Source of the DNA: Burkholderiales bacterium PBB6
GTDB lineage: Bacteria > Pseudomonadota > Gammaproteobacteria > Burkholderiales > Burkholderiaceae_C
Assembly (NCBI GenBank): GCA_002255925.1
Contig: NKIH01000006.1
Span: forward strand, 248,001-312,000
Direction of reading: 5' to 3'
Length of the DNA stretch: 64,000 nt
The notes beneath the pieces were generated by a model, which saw only the letters and a program-made list of their open reading frames with translations, was not told the DNA's origin and did no database searches. Below are positions 1-8,469 of this stretch, in pieces (positions within the stretch are counted from its first letter, which is position 1; each line of letters opens with the position of its first letter). A program made the translations under genes and the position numbers.

Positions 1-769
1 GATAGATGATCTGGCCGTCCTTGGTGACCACACCGAGGCGGTCGCCGTCGCCGTCAAAAGCCAGGCCCAGCTCGGCGTCGGTGGCATGCACCACCTTGAT
101 CAGGTCAGCCAGGTTTTCGGGCTTCGACGGATCCGGGTGGTGGTTGGGGAAGTCACCGTCGACCTTCGAGTACAGGTCGATCACCTCGCAGCCCAGCGCC
201 TTCAGGATGGCCGGCGCCGTGGCACCCGGAATGCCGTTGCCCGAATCAACCACGATCTTCATCGGGCGCGACAGCTTGCAGTCGCTGGTGATGCGGTGGG
301 TGTACTCGGGAACGATGTCCATCTGGCCGATGCGGCCCTTGCCCGTGGTGTAGTCCTCGGCTTCGATGCGGCGCTTCAGGCCCTGGATCTCATCGCCGTA
401 GATGGCGCGGCCGGCCAGCACCATCTTGAAGCCGTTGTAGTCCTTCGGGTTGTGGCTGCCGGTGACCTGGATGCCGCTGCTGCAACCGAACTTGGCGCGC
501 GTGGCCGCCACGTAATAAACCATCGGCGTGGTGACTGCGCCGATGTCCACCACGTCGAGGCCCGTCGAGGCCAGGCCACGCATCAGGGCCGCCACCAGGC
601 CCGGGCCCGACACGCGACCATCACGCCCGACCACCACCGCCTTTTCACCGGCCTTGACGGCTTCGGTGCCGAAGGCCCGGCCCAGGTGTTCGGCCAGGGT
701 TTCGTCAAGCGTAGTGCCGACGATGCCGCGGATGTCATAGGCCTTGAAAATCGATGCGTTGACTTGCAT
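1..769 (-). CDS. manB: Phosphomannomutase/phosphoglucomutase, 3' part cut off by window edge
   Basis: Interconverts hexose 1- and 6-phosphates (mannose and/or glucose) for nucleotide-sugar, LPS and exopolysaccharide precursors; cytosolic. Only the first 256 residues are in the window. The protein starts MQVNASIFKAYDIRG, the usual N-terminus of the alpha-D-phosphohexomutase family. The phosphoserine loop TGSHNP (Ser about residue 105) and the metal-binding loop DGDGDR (about residue 240) are both intact, so domains I and II look functional. The sequence resembles the AlgC/ManB type more than GlmM, whose N-terminus differs. Which sugar is preferred cannot be told without the C-terminal sugar-binding loop. 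Transcribed divergently from the sensor kinase gene at 949. Identity of family is seen directly; the symbol is by analogy. Confidence 0.93.
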   Translation of the reverse strand, partial: MQVNASIFKAYDIRGIVGTTLDETLAEHLGRAFGTEAVKAGEKAVVVGRDGRVSGPGLVAALMRGLASTGLDVVDIGAVTTPMVYYVAATRAKFGCSSGIQVTGSHNPKDYNGFKMVLAGRAIYGDEIQGLKRRIEAEDYTTGKGRIGQMDIVPEYTHRITSDCKLSRPMKIVVDSGNGIPGATAPAILKALGCEVIDLYSKVDGDFPNHHPDPSKPENLADLIKVVHATDAELGLAFDGDGDRLGVVTKDGQIIY

Positions 770-872
770 GAGGGGTGCTTTCTTCGGGGTCGATGGTGCG
801 CACACGCGCTGTTGAGGGCATTGTAGGAGCCGCCAGTTACATCATCACTGCAATCCTTTGGGGTGGCGCGCC

Positions 873-901
873 GTCGATTCGTCGCGTGCAATGTCGATTC
901 G
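873..901 (+). promoter_or_regulatory. 9-bp direct repeat, candidate LytTR-type operator
   Basis: GTCGATTCG occurs at 873-881 and again at 893-901, start to start 20 bp, close to two helical turns. It lies in the divergent intergenic region upstream of the sensor kinase/LytTR regulator pair. LytTR regulators are known to bind two 9-10 bp direct repeats separated by about 10-13 bp, and the gap here is 11 bp. Assignment as an operator is inference. Confidence 0.4.
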
Positions 902-948
902 GCGCGCGTGCGCCCTTCCGCGTGCAGCCCTTGCCTAAACTGGCCCGC

Positions 949-2127
949 ATGAACTCGACAAACACCACAGCCGCCTCATGGCCCCGGCACAGCCTGGGGT
1001 CGCAACTCCATGCGTCCTGGCGTTCCTGGTGGGCGCAGGATTTCAAGCACACCGGGCCGGGCTGGATGCTGTGGTTGTGGACGCTGGCGTTCAGCCTGGT
1101 GTGCGCGGCGGGCTTCACCATCCTCGGCTTCGCCATGTTTGCCGGCGGCGAAGGTGCGTGGCGCAATCTGGACGGATGGCTGCAGTGGTACGTCATCAAC
1201 CTGCGCATCAGTCTGGCCATCGGCATCGTCATCCACCTGCTGCATGTGCTGTCGCGTGCGGTGATCGGGCTGCCACGCCTGCGCCGCATGGGCCGCCGGG
1301 CACGCGGCTTCTATTTCTCGGGCATTCCCCTGGTGGGTGTGGCCGTGGGCATGCCGCTCGGCCTGTCGTGGGCAGACGCCGGCTGGTTGTGGGTGCTGCG
1401 TGACGGTGACGCCAACACCGTGGCAGCCAGCCTGCTGCTGTCGACGATGATCGGGCTGCTGTTCTGGGGCGGCTTCACGCTGAAGGCCCGCCAGCTGCGC
1501 GCCGAGCAGCAGGCCGCCGAAGCGGCCCTGAAGCTGCTGCAGGGCCAGATCGAGCCGCACTTCCTGTTCAACAGCCTGGCCAATGTGGTGGGGCTGATCG
1601 AGGTGGAGCCGGCTCGCGCCCGCGCCCTGCTGGAAAGCTTCATCGCCTACCTGCGGGCCTCACTGGGCGGCCTGCGCCAGGACAACCGCACGATGGCCGA
1701 CGAGCTGACGCTGGTGCGCGCTTATGTGGATGTGCTGCGCCACCGCATGGAAGACCGCCTCACGGTTGACATCAACGTGCCAGCCGCGTTGCTGCCGCTG
1801 CCACTGCCCGCGCTGCTCATTCAACCGCTGGTGGAGAACGCCATCCGCCACGGCCTGGAGCCCAAGGTGGAGGGCGGCCATCTGCAGGTGCATGCCCGCG
1901 CCGAGGGCAGCACGCTCATCATCGAGGTGATCGATGATGGCCTGGGGCTGACCGGGAACGCGGGCACCGCCGGCTCCGGCACGGCGCTGGCCAACATCCG
2001 GGAACGGCTCTGGCAACAGTTCGGCACGGACGCCAGCCTGACCCTGGCACCGGGAGATGCCGGACGCGGCGTGTGCGCCCGCCTGACCCTGCCGCTGCCA
2101 GCCCTGCCCGCTACCCCCTCAGCCTGA
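949..2127 (+). CDS. LytS/AlgZ-type membrane sensor histidine kinase
   Basis: Sensor kinase of a two-component system, 392 residues. Four hydrophobic segments occupy roughly residues 35-175 and form a membrane sensor region without a recognisable periplasmic domain. They are followed by a short coiled stretch and a His_kinase domain whose phospho-acceptor is His204 in the motif QIEPHFLFN, characteristic of the LytS/AlgZ/YehU group rather than the HisKA group. The ATPase domain carries the N-box VENAIRHG (Asn297) and a glycine-rich GLGL segment near residue 330. The ATG at 949 was chosen over an in-frame start at 775 because the upstream part is non-homologous, high-GC filler containing the promoter region. 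The partner regulator gene follows after 43 bp. The signal sensed is unknown; AlgZ-like function is only family-level inference. Confidence 0.9.
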   Translation: MNSTNTTAASWPRHSLGSQLHASWRSWWAQDFKHTGPGWMLWLWTLAFSLVCAAGFTILGFAMFAGGEGAWRNLDGWLQWYVINLRISLAIGIVIHLLHVLSRAVIGLPRLRRMGRRARGFYFSGIPLVGVAVGMPLGLSWADAGWLWVLRDGDANTVAASLLLSTMIGLLFWGGFTLKARQLRAEQQAAEAALKLLQGQIEPHFLFNSLANVVGLIEVEPARARALLESFIAYLRASLGGLRQDNRTMADELTLVRAYVDVLRHRMEDRLTVDINVPAALLPLPLPALLIQPLVENAIRHGLEPKVEGGHLQVHARAEGSTLIIEVIDDGLGLTGNAGTAGSGTALANIRERLWQQFGTDASLTLAPGDAGRGVCARLTLPLPALPATPSA

Positions 2128-2170
2128 CCGCACCGCGCTACATTCCACCGACCAGCCTGCCTTCAAGACC

Positions 2171-2965
2171 ATGCGCGCACCCACCGCCCTGATCGCCGAC
2201 GACGAACCCGCACTGGCCCGGTTTCTGGCCGAGCAGCTGCGCACCCTGTGGCCCGAGCTGGAGTTGCTGCCGCTGGCCCGCAACGGAATCGAAGCCGCGC
2301 AGCGCATCAGCGAGCTGGCGCCGGACGTGGCCTTCCTCGACATCCGCATGCCGGGCCTGACGGGCCTGGAGGTGGCACAAGGCATTGAGGGCACGACGCG
2401 GGTGGTGTTTGTCACCGCCTACGACGAGTTCGCCGTGCAGGCCTTCGAGCAGGAAGCGCTGGACTATCTGCTCAAGCCGGTCGGGCGGGAGCGCCTGCAG
2501 CAAACGGTCACTCGCCTGAAGGCCGCGCTGGCAGCTTCCCCAGATGCTGCGGCTGGCGACGATGGGCAACTCTCGCGCACGCTGCATCAGCTGCAATCAC
2601 GACCAGCCCCGGGCGCGGGCGAGAGCGCCCCGGCAGCAGCACCGCTGCGCTGGATCCGTGCCAGTGCCGGTGACACCACCTACCAGATCGCGGTGGACGA
2701 CGTGCTGTGCTTCGAGGCCGACGAGAAGTACACGGTGGTGCACACGGCCGGCCGCGAACACATCATCCGCATGGCCATTGCCGAACTCGCTCAGCGGCTG
2801 GACGGTGAGCAGTTCTGGCAGGTCCACCGCTCCACCCTCATCAACGTGGGCAAGCTGCACGCCACCCGCCGCGACGACGCCAGCCGCCTGTGGCTGAAGC
2901 TGCATGGCACCGACAAGGAGTGGCCGGTGTCGCGCGCCTACGTGCATTTGTTCAAGGCCATGTAG
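2171..2965 (+). CDS. LytTR-family response regulator
   Basis: Transcriptional response regulator, 264 residues. Residues 1-120 form a receiver domain with the acidic pair DDE near residue 14, the phospho-acceptor Asp57 in FLDIRMPG, the conserved Thr in VTAYD and Lys in LLKPVG. A poorly conserved Ala/Pro-rich linker follows, then a C-terminal LytTR DNA-binding domain (about 160-262) with the typical FEADEKYTVVHT and VHRSTLINV segments. This architecture is that of AlgR/LytR/YehT. It lies 43 bp behind its cognate kinase gene and is almost certainly its partner. A direct repeat at 873-901 ahead of the kinase gene is a candidate binding site, suggesting autoregulation. Targets are not known from the sequence. 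Confidence 0.92.
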   Translation: MRAPTALIADDEPALARFLAEQLRTLWPELELLPLARNGIEAAQRISELAPDVAFLDIRMPGLTGLEVAQGIEGTTRVVFVTAYDEFAVQAFEQEALDYLLKPVGRERLQQTVTRLKAALAASPDAAAGDDGQLSRTLHQLQSRPAPGAGESAPAAAPLRWIRASAGDTTYQIAVDDVLCFEADEKYTVVHTAGREHIIRMAIAELAQRLDGEQFWQVHRSTLINVGKLHATRRDDASRLWLKLHGTDKEWPVSRAYVHLFKAM

Positions 2966-3049
2966 CCGCGCCAGCTGCCTGGGCGAGGCGGCTCAGGCAG
3001 AGGTCCGGAAATGGCTAGTCTGGATGGCCTGCCCGCCTATCATGGCGCC

Positions 3050-4627
3050 ATGAGCACCCCGGACACCCCGCTGCAAGCCGACGCCGCCTACCGCGCGCTC
3101 AGCACCCGCGATGCGCGTTTCGATGGCCGGTTCTTCGTGGGGGTCACCTCCACCGGCATCTACTGCCGGCCGGTGTGCCGGGTGCGCGTGCCACGCGCCG
3201 AGAACTGCCGGTTTTTCCCGCATGCCGCGGCGGCTGAGCTGGGTGGCTTTCGCCCCTGCCTGCGCTGCCGGCCTGAGCTTGCGCCAGGACTGTCGCTCAC
3301 CGACACCAGCCGTACCCTGGCGCGCACGGCTGCCAGCATGATCGAGCGGGCCGTGGCTGATGGCCTGCCCGTGTCGCTGGCCGACCTGGCGGGGCGCCTG
3401 GGTGTGACCGACCGTCACCTGCGGCGCATCTTTGCCGCGGAATTCGATGTCTCGCCGATCGACTGGCTGACCACCCACCGCCTGCTGCTGGCCAAGCAGT
3501 TGCTGACCGACACGCGGCTGCCCGTGACCCAGGTGGCGCTGGCCAGCGGCTTCGGCAGCCTGCGGCGCTTCAACGATGCCTTTGCCAGCCATTACCGGCT
3601 GGCCCCCGGCGCGCTGCGCAAGGCGGGTGAGCCACGCAACGCCAAATCCACCCCGGCCACCGCGCATGAAGCTGGTGACGTCACCCTGACCCTGCCCTGG
3701 CGCGCGCCTTATGACGTGGCCGCGATGCGCCAGTTTCTGGCCAATCGGCCCTTGCCCGGCGTGGAAGCCCATGCCGACGGCGTGTGGCGCCGAACCCTGC
3801 GTGTGCCGCACCTGCAGACCCACCTCACCGGCTGGATCAGCCTGACGCTGGACGAGGCCCGCGGCGCCGCCCGCGTGGGCGTCAGCGCCAGCCTCGCGCC
3901 GGCGCTGGGGGCCGTGCGACGCCGGGTACGACACCTGCTGGACGTTGACACCGACACCACCAGCATCGACGCCGCCTTGCAGAACCTGCCCGGCGGCATG
4001 CGGCCCGGCCTGCGCGTGCCCGGCTGCATGGACGGGTTCGAGACCACTGTGCGCATCATCCTCGGCCAGCAGGTAACGGTGGCTGCGGCCTGCACGCTGG
4101 CGGGGCGGCTGGTGCGCCGCTTCGGTGAGCCGGTGAGCACACCGCACGACGGTCTGACGCACTTCTTCCCGACCGCGCAGGCGCTGGCAGAAGCGGACCC
4201 GGCCCACATCGGCGAGCTAGGCATCGTGCGCACCCGCGTCGGCGCCCTGCAAGCCCTGGCCCGCGCCGTGTCTGAAGACGTATTGCACCTCGACCGCTCC
4301 GAACCGATGGAACAGACGCTGCAGACCCTGCAGAGCCTGCCGGGCATCGGCCCCTGGACCTGCGAGCTGGTGGCCATGCGCGTGCTCGGCTGGCCAGACG
4401 CGTTTCCGGCCAGTGACATCGGCGTCATCAATGCGCTGGGGGGCCTGAAACCCGCGGCGTCGGTGCCCATGGCCGAGGCGTGGCGCCCCTGGCGCTCATA
4501 TGCGGTGCTGCAGTTGTGGCAACAGTTGCCCGTGGCCGCGCCAAAGCCTCCATCAGCTTCGGCGCCGGCCCGCACCGCCGCCCTCACCTCGCCCCACCTT
4601 GATACACCGCCGCAGGCCAACACATGA
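3050..4627 (+). CDS. Ada-type sensor fused to AlkA 3-methyladenine DNA glycosylase
   Basis: A 525-residue fusion for alkylation damage. Residues 1-80 are the Ada methyl-phosphotriester domain with all four zinc cysteines (Cys39, Cys43, Cys70, Cys73), at nearly the same spacing and positions as in Ada of E. coli; Cys39 matches the methyl-accepting residue. Residues about 95-195 are an AraC-type helix-turn-helix domain. Residues about 205 to 505 are the AlkA N-domain and HhH-GPD glycosylase with LPGIGPWTCELVAMR and the catalytic Asp in FPASDIG, followed by an AlkA-like WRPWRSYAVLQLW. The protein should both sense methylated DNA and excise 3-alkyl-purines. The ATG at 3050 was preferred to one at 3011 because it fits Ada numbering. 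The stop overlaps the next gene's start by 4 bp, so both are co-translated. Confidence 0.93.
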   Translation: MSTPDTPLQADAAYRALSTRDARFDGRFFVGVTSTGIYCRPVCRVRVPRAENCRFFPHAAAAELGGFRPCLRCRPELAPGLSLTDTSRTLARTAASMIERAVADGLPVSLADLAGRLGVTDRHLRRIFAAEFDVSPIDWLTTHRLLLAKQLLTDTRLPVTQVALASGFGSLRRFNDAFASHYRLAPGALRKAGEPRNAKSTPATAHEAGDVTLTLPWRAPYDVAAMRQFLANRPLPGVEAHADGVWRRTLRVPHLQTHLTGWISLTLDEARGAARVGVSASLAPALGAVRRRVRHLLDVDTDTTSIDAALQNLPGGMRPGLRVPGCMDGFETTVRIILGQQVTVAAACTLAGRLVRRFGEPVSTPHDGLTHFFPTAQALAEADPAHIGELGIVRTRVGALQALARAVSEDVLHLDRSEPMEQTLQTLQSLPGIGPWTCELVAMRVLGWPDAFPASDIGVINALGGLKPAASVPMAEAWRPWRSYAVLQLWQQLPVAAPKPPSASAPARTAALTSPHLDTPPQANT

Positions 4628-5190
4628 CCGCATCGCCACGCCCCTGGGCGGCACAGACCAAGCTCCAGACCCCGCTGGGCCCGATGCTGATCGCCTGCAC
4701 CGAAGTTGGCCTCGGAGGTTGCTGGTTCGACGGGCAGCAACACCACCCGGGTGAGTTGCATGCGAAGAGCGACGCGAACCACCGCTGGCTGCTGGCGACG
4801 GCCCGCACCTTCGACCGCTACTGGCAAGGCGCCGGTGATGCCGGGGACCTGGCCACCTTGCCGCTGGACCTGGCCGGCACGGCGTTCCAGCTCGCCGTGT
4901 GGCAGCAGTTGCGCCAGATCGCCCCGGGCGCCACCGTGAGTTACGGTGACATTGCCCGCGCGCTGGACCGCCCGAAGGCCGTGCGCGCCGTGGGCGCTGC
5001 GGTTGGCCGCAACCCAGTCAGCGTGCTGGTGCCCTGCCACCGGGTGATGGGCGCCAATGGCAGCCTCACCGGGTATGCCGGTGGGCTCGACCGCAAGGTG
5101 GCGCTGCTTGAACTGGAGGGGGTGGCCCTGCCCAGCCCCTCCCTGATCCCTTACCCCGCCACCAGTGGCATGTCTGGCTTGACTGCATGA
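4624..5190 (+). CDS. ogt: Methylated-DNA--protein-cysteine S-methyltransferase
   Basis: Suicide repair protein that removes O6-alkyl groups from guanine by transfer to its own cysteine, 188 residues. The active-site motif VLVPCHRVMG is present with acceptor Cys138, and the helix-turn-helix arginine-finger region SYGDIARALDRPKAVRAVG is intact. A short N-terminal domain (about residues 10-85) matches Ogt-type proteins. The ATG overlaps the stop of the Ada-AlkA gene in ATGA, and its own stop overlaps the exporter gene in the same way. With the fusion upstream it splits the functions that E. coli Ada holds in one protein: here the phosphotriester sensor sits on AlkA and the O6 methyltransferase is a separate chain. 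Induction of the set by methylated DNA is inferred. Confidence 0.95.
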   Translation: MTASPRPWAAQTKLQTPLGPMLIACTEVGLGGCWFDGQQHHPGELHAKSDANHRWLLATARTFDRYWQGAGDAGDLATLPLDLAGTAFQLAVWQQLRQIAPGATVSYGDIARALDRPKAVRAVGAAVGRNPVSVLVPCHRVMGANGSLTGYAGGLDRKVALLELEGVALPSPSLIPYPATSGMSGLTA

Positions 5191-6077
5191 AACCCCGTGA
5201 TCTGATCGAACTGCTCACCCTCGCCGCCATCTGGGGCGCCTCGTTCCTGTTCATGCGCGTCGCCGTGCCGGCCTTCGGGCCCTGGGCCCTGGCCGGGGTG
5301 CGGGTGCTCGGGGCATCGGCATTTCTCTTGCCACTGCTGCTCGCCCGGGGTGAATGGGGCGCTTTGCGGCAGCACTGGCGGCCGATCTTTCTGGTGGGCA
5401 TCACCAACTCCGCACTGCCCTTCCTGTGTTTCGGTTATGCCGCGCTGGCCATCACTGGCGGGCTTTCGGCCATCTTCAATGCCACCACGCCTTTGTGGGG
5501 TGCCCTCATCGGCTGGCTGTGGTTGAAGGACGCACCCGGGCGCAACCGCACCCTCGGCCTTTGGATCGGCTTCGCCGGGGTGCTGTGGCTGGCGGGGGAC
5601 AAGGCCGGCCTGAAGTCCGACGCCGGCGGCGCGTCACCGGCGCTGGCAGTGCTGGCCTGTCTGGCGGCCACGGCGATGTACGGTTTTTCTGCCAACTTCA
5701 CCAAGCGACGTCTGTCGGGCGTACCACCCATGGCGCTGGCCACCGGCAGCCAGTTGTCGGCCGCGCTGGTCTTGGTCGGCCCGATGCTGTGGACCTGGCC
5801 GGCCAGCCCGGCGCCGGTGCGCGCTTGGGGTGCGGCGCTGCTGCTGGCCCTGCTGTGCACCGGCGTGGCCTATGTGCTGTTCTTCAGGTTGATTGGCCGG
5901 CTGGGCGCGTCGAACGCCATCAGCGTGACCTTCCTGATCCCGGCGTTTGCCGTGGTGTGGGGCTGGCTGCTTCTGGACGAATCGGTGAGCAGCACGATGC
6001 TGCTGGCCTGCGGGGTCATCCTGCTGGGCACGTCGATGGTGACGGGGCTGTGGCAGCCGCTGAAGACCAAGGAATGA
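5187..6077 (+). CDS. EamA-domain (DMT superfamily) membrane transporter
   Basis: Inner-membrane protein of 296 residues with about ten hydrophobic helices arranged as two tandem EamA repeats (roughly 7-140 and 155-290), the standard drug/metabolite transporter layout. The first repeat begins LLTLAAIWGASFLFMR and ends near FAGVLWLAGD; the second ends LLLDESVSSTMLLACGVILLG, both typical. The family exports amino acids, nucleosides or other small molecules, but substrate cannot be read from sequence. The start codon overlaps the ogt stop by 4 bp, so it is the third gene of the alkylation-repair operon; whether it has a role in that response or is a passenger is unknown. Confidence 0.9.
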   Translation: MKPRDLIELLTLAAIWGASFLFMRVAVPAFGPWALAGVRVLGASAFLLPLLLARGEWGALRQHWRPIFLVGITNSALPFLCFGYAALAITGGLSAIFNATTPLWGALIGWLWLKDAPGRNRTLGLWIGFAGVLWLAGDKAGLKSDAGGASPALAVLACLAATAMYGFSANFTKRRLSGVPPMALATGSQLSAALVLVGPMLWTWPASPAPVRAWGAALLLALLCTGVAYVLFFRLIGRLGASNAISVTFLIPAFAVVWGWLLLDESVSSTMLLACGVILLGTSMVTGLWQPLKTKE

Positions 6078-6132
6078 AGGCACGCCGTGCGCGACGGGAG
6101 CGCATGGCCTGCGCACGCTGCGTTCAGACAAC

Positions 6133-6160
6133 AAAAAACCCGCCAGGGTGACCGGGCGGG
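6133..6160 (-). terminator. Rho-independent terminator of the tRNA operon
   Basis: Read on the minus strand, a 6-bp CCCGCC/GGCGGG stem with a 10-nt loop is followed by six T residues (6138 down to 6133). It lies 15 bp beyond the last tRNA-Asp gene and closes the tRNA operon. Confidence 0.8.
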
Positions 6161-6174
6161 CTCTTGAAAAACGG

Positions 6175-6251
6175 TGGCGGAGTGGACGGGACTCGAACCC
6201 GCGACCCCCGGCGTGACAGGCCGGTATTCTAACCAACTGAACTACCACTCC
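6175..6251 (-). tRNA. tRNA-Asp (GTC), copy 2 in transcription order
   Basis: 77 nt with encoded CCA. The anticodon loop reads CTGTCAC, giving GTC. The acceptor stem GGAGTGG pairs with CCACTCC, and the T arm GGGTTCGAGTCCC is canonical. Identical to the copy at 6594-6670. It is the last gene before the terminator. Confidence 0.98.
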
Positions 6252-6331
6252 GCAGTGGTGCTGAGTTTCGCGGCAGTATCTCAACTGCTGCCAGGCCCTC
6301 AACGGCCTGTGCTTCATTGCTGAAGCGAATC

Positions 6332-6407
6332 TGGTACGCCCTAGGGGATTCGAACCCCTGTAGCCACCGTGAAAGGGTGGTGTCCTAGGCCTCTAGACGA
6401 AGGGCGC
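6332..6407 (-). tRNA. tRNA-Glu (TTC), copy 2 in transcription order
   Basis: 76 nt with encoded CCA. The anticodon loop is CTTTCAC, giving TTC; the T arm GGGGTTCGAATCCCC is canonical. The acceptor stem GCGCCCT/AGGGCGT has one G-T pair at the first position. Same sequence as the copy at 6751-6826. Confidence 0.98.
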
Positions 6408-6445
6408 CACGGACTTTCAATTTGCCTTGATGTCACCCGGGAAGA

Positions 6446-6521
<76 letters not shown>

Positions 6522-6593
6522 GTGAACCGAGGTGACATCAATCACAAACTAAAGAACCTGCAGGACTCTCATCCAGCAGGCTCTGCTGTTTGG

Positions 6594-6670
6594 TGGCGGA
6601 GTGGACGGGACTCGAACCCGCGACCCCCGGCGTGACAGGCCGGTATTCTAACCAACTGAACTACCACTCC
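6594..6670 (-). tRNA. tRNA-Asp (GTC), copy 1
   Basis: 77 nt with encoded CCA, anticodon GTC, identical by eye to the copy at 6175-6251. Third gene of the first Ala-Glu-Asp unit. Confidence 0.98.
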
Positions 6671-6750
6671 GCAGTGGTGCTGATTTTCACGGCAGTATCT
6701 CAACTGCCACCAGGTGCTCAACAACCTGTGCTTCATTGCTGAAGCTTGTT

Positions 6751-6826
6751 TGGTACGCCCTAGGGGATTCGAACCCCTGTAGCCACCGTGAAAGGGTGGT
6801 GTCCTAGGCCTCTAGACGAAGGGCGC
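6751..6826 (-). tRNA. tRNA-Glu (TTC), copy 1
   Basis: 76 nt with encoded CCA, anticodon TTC, identical by eye to the copy at 6332-6407. The gene lies a few hundred bases from gltX, which encodes the synthetase that charges it. Confidence 0.98.
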
Positions 6827-6868
6827 CAAGAACTCAAATTCATTCTGCTTCAACGGCGCCACCGAGAA

Positions 6869-6944
<76 letters not shown>

Positions 6945-7062
6945 GTGTGTCAGATCAAGCTTTTCAGTTGCCTGAAAAATTCTCTCTGCTCGGGCGCTTC
7001 AATCAAAACTGCTCTTTCAAGCCGCTTTGCTCAAAGCATTTCGCCGTTCAAGCAAGACCAAG

Positions 7063-7092
7063 AGTATATACCGCTTTTCAAGCAGTCTGCAA
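7063..7092 (-). promoter_or_regulatory. Candidate promoter of the tRNA operon
   Basis: On the minus strand a TATACT -10 element (7068-7063) lies 18 bp from a weak -35 TTGCAG (7092-7087). It overlaps the last codons of gltX and precedes the first tRNA-Ala by about 120 bp. The AT-rich 10-20 bp around it stand out from the GC-rich surroundings. Inferred from sequence only. Confidence 0.45.
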
Positions 7093-8469
7093 GCGCCTGA
7101 TCACTTCTTCGCGAGAAAAGAGCGCCAGCACGGCGTCAACCGACGGCGTCTGCGCGCGTCCGCACACCAGCACCCGCACCGGAATGGCCAGTTGAGGCAT
7201 CTTGATGCCGAACTCGCCGATGGTGTCCTTGATGGCCTGGTTCAGGCTGGGCTTGTCCCAGGTCGCGGTGGCCAGCCGGGTGGCCAGCGCAGCCAGGGCC
7301 GGCTTCACGGCCTCGGTCACATGCTGGGCCACATCGGCCTCGGCAGGCTGCACCGGCGCCACGAACATGGCCAGCCAGTCGGCCAGCTCGACCGTGGTGT
7401 GGCAGCGGTCCTTGAACAGCGCGCACATGGCGGCCAGGGCTTGCGCCGGCACCGGCAAACCGCGCTTGTTGAACTGCGTGGCCACCATCGCCGCGAGGCG
7501 CTGGTCATCAGCCTGCTTCACATACTGGCCATTGACCCACGCCAGCTTGGTGGCATCCCACATGGCCGGGCTCTTCGACAGATGGGTGCCGTCAAACCAC
7601 TGCACCATCTGCTCAGCGCTGAAGATCTCGTCGTCGCCGTGGCTCCAGCCTAGACGCGCGAGGTAGTTCAGCATGGCTTCGGGCAGGTAGCCTTCGTCCT
7701 CGTAGGCCGACACCGCCACGGCGCCGCGGCGCTTCGACAGCTTCAGGCCGTCGTCACCCAGGATCACCGGCAGGTGGCCGAAGGTGGGCAGCTCAGCGCC
7801 CAGGGCCTGGTAGATGTTGATCTGCCACGGCGTGTTGTTGATGTGCTCGTCACCCCGGAACACATGGGTGATGGCCATGTCGACGTCGTCGACCACCACG
7901 GCGAAGTTGTAGGTCGGCACACCATCGGCGCGCGCGATGATCAGGTCGTCGATCTCGCGGTTGCTGATGCTGATCGGGCCCTTCACCACGTCGTCCCAGG
8001 TCACCACGCCGTCGAGCGGATTGGCAAAGCGGATCACCGGCTTCACACCTTCCGGCACGGCCGGCAGCACCTTGCCCGGCATCGGACGCCAGCGGCCGTC
8101 ATAGCCGGTCTTTTCACCGCGGGCCTTCTGGCCTTCGCGCAGCGCGTCCAGTTCTTCCGGCGTGCTGTAGCAGCGGTAGGCGGTGCCTTCAGCCAGCATG
8201 CGCTCGATCACTTCCGCATAGCGGTCCAGACGCTGCATCTGGTAGACCGGGCCTTCGTCGTAGTTCAGACCCAGCCAGTGCATGGACTGCAGGATCTGCT
8301 CCACCGAATCCTGGGTGGACCGGGCCACGTCGGTGTCCTCGATGCGCAGCACGAACTCACCACCGAAGTGACGGGCATAGGCCCACGAGTACAGGGCCGT
8401 GCGGGCCGTGCCCAGGTGCAGGAAGCCGGTGGGTGACGGGGCGATGCGGGTGCGGATTTTGCGGGTCAT
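7078..8469 (-). CDS. gltX: Glutamyl-tRNA synthetase
   Basis: Charges tRNA-Glu with glutamate, 463 residues, the normal length for a class I GluRS. The ATP-binding HIGH-type motif appears as [14 protein letters not shown] at residues 10-23, and the second class I signature as LKLSKRRG near residue 245; the anticodon-binding helical domain follows. The start ATG overlaps the stop of metZ by 4 bp (ATGA), so the gene is translationally coupled to it. Immediately downstream lie two tRNA-Glu genes, so enzyme and substrate are neighbours. Whether the enzyme also charges tRNA-Gln cannot be decided from this window. Confidence 0.98.
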   Translation of the reverse strand: MTRKIRTRIAPSPTGFLHLGTARTALYSWAYARHFGGEFVLRIEDTDVARSTQDSVEQILQSMHWLGLNYDEGPVYQMQRLDRYAEVIERMLAEGTAYRCYSTPEELDALREGQKARGEKTGYDGRWRPMPGKVLPAVPEGVKPVIRFANPLDGVVTWDDVVKGPISISNREIDDLIIARADGVPTYNFAVVVDDVDMAITHVFRGDEHINNTPWQINIYQALGAELPTFGHLPVILGDDGLKLSKRRGAVAVSAYEDEGYLPEAMLNYLARLGWSHGDDEIFSAEQMVQWFDGTHLSKSPAMWDATKLAWVNGQYVKQADDQRLAAMVATQFNKRGLPVPAQALAAMCALFKDRCHTTVELADWLAMFVAPVQPAEADVAQHVTEAVKPALAALATRLATATWDKPSLNQAIKDTIGEFGIKMPQLAIPVRVLVCGRAQTPSVDAVLALFSREEVIRRLQTA

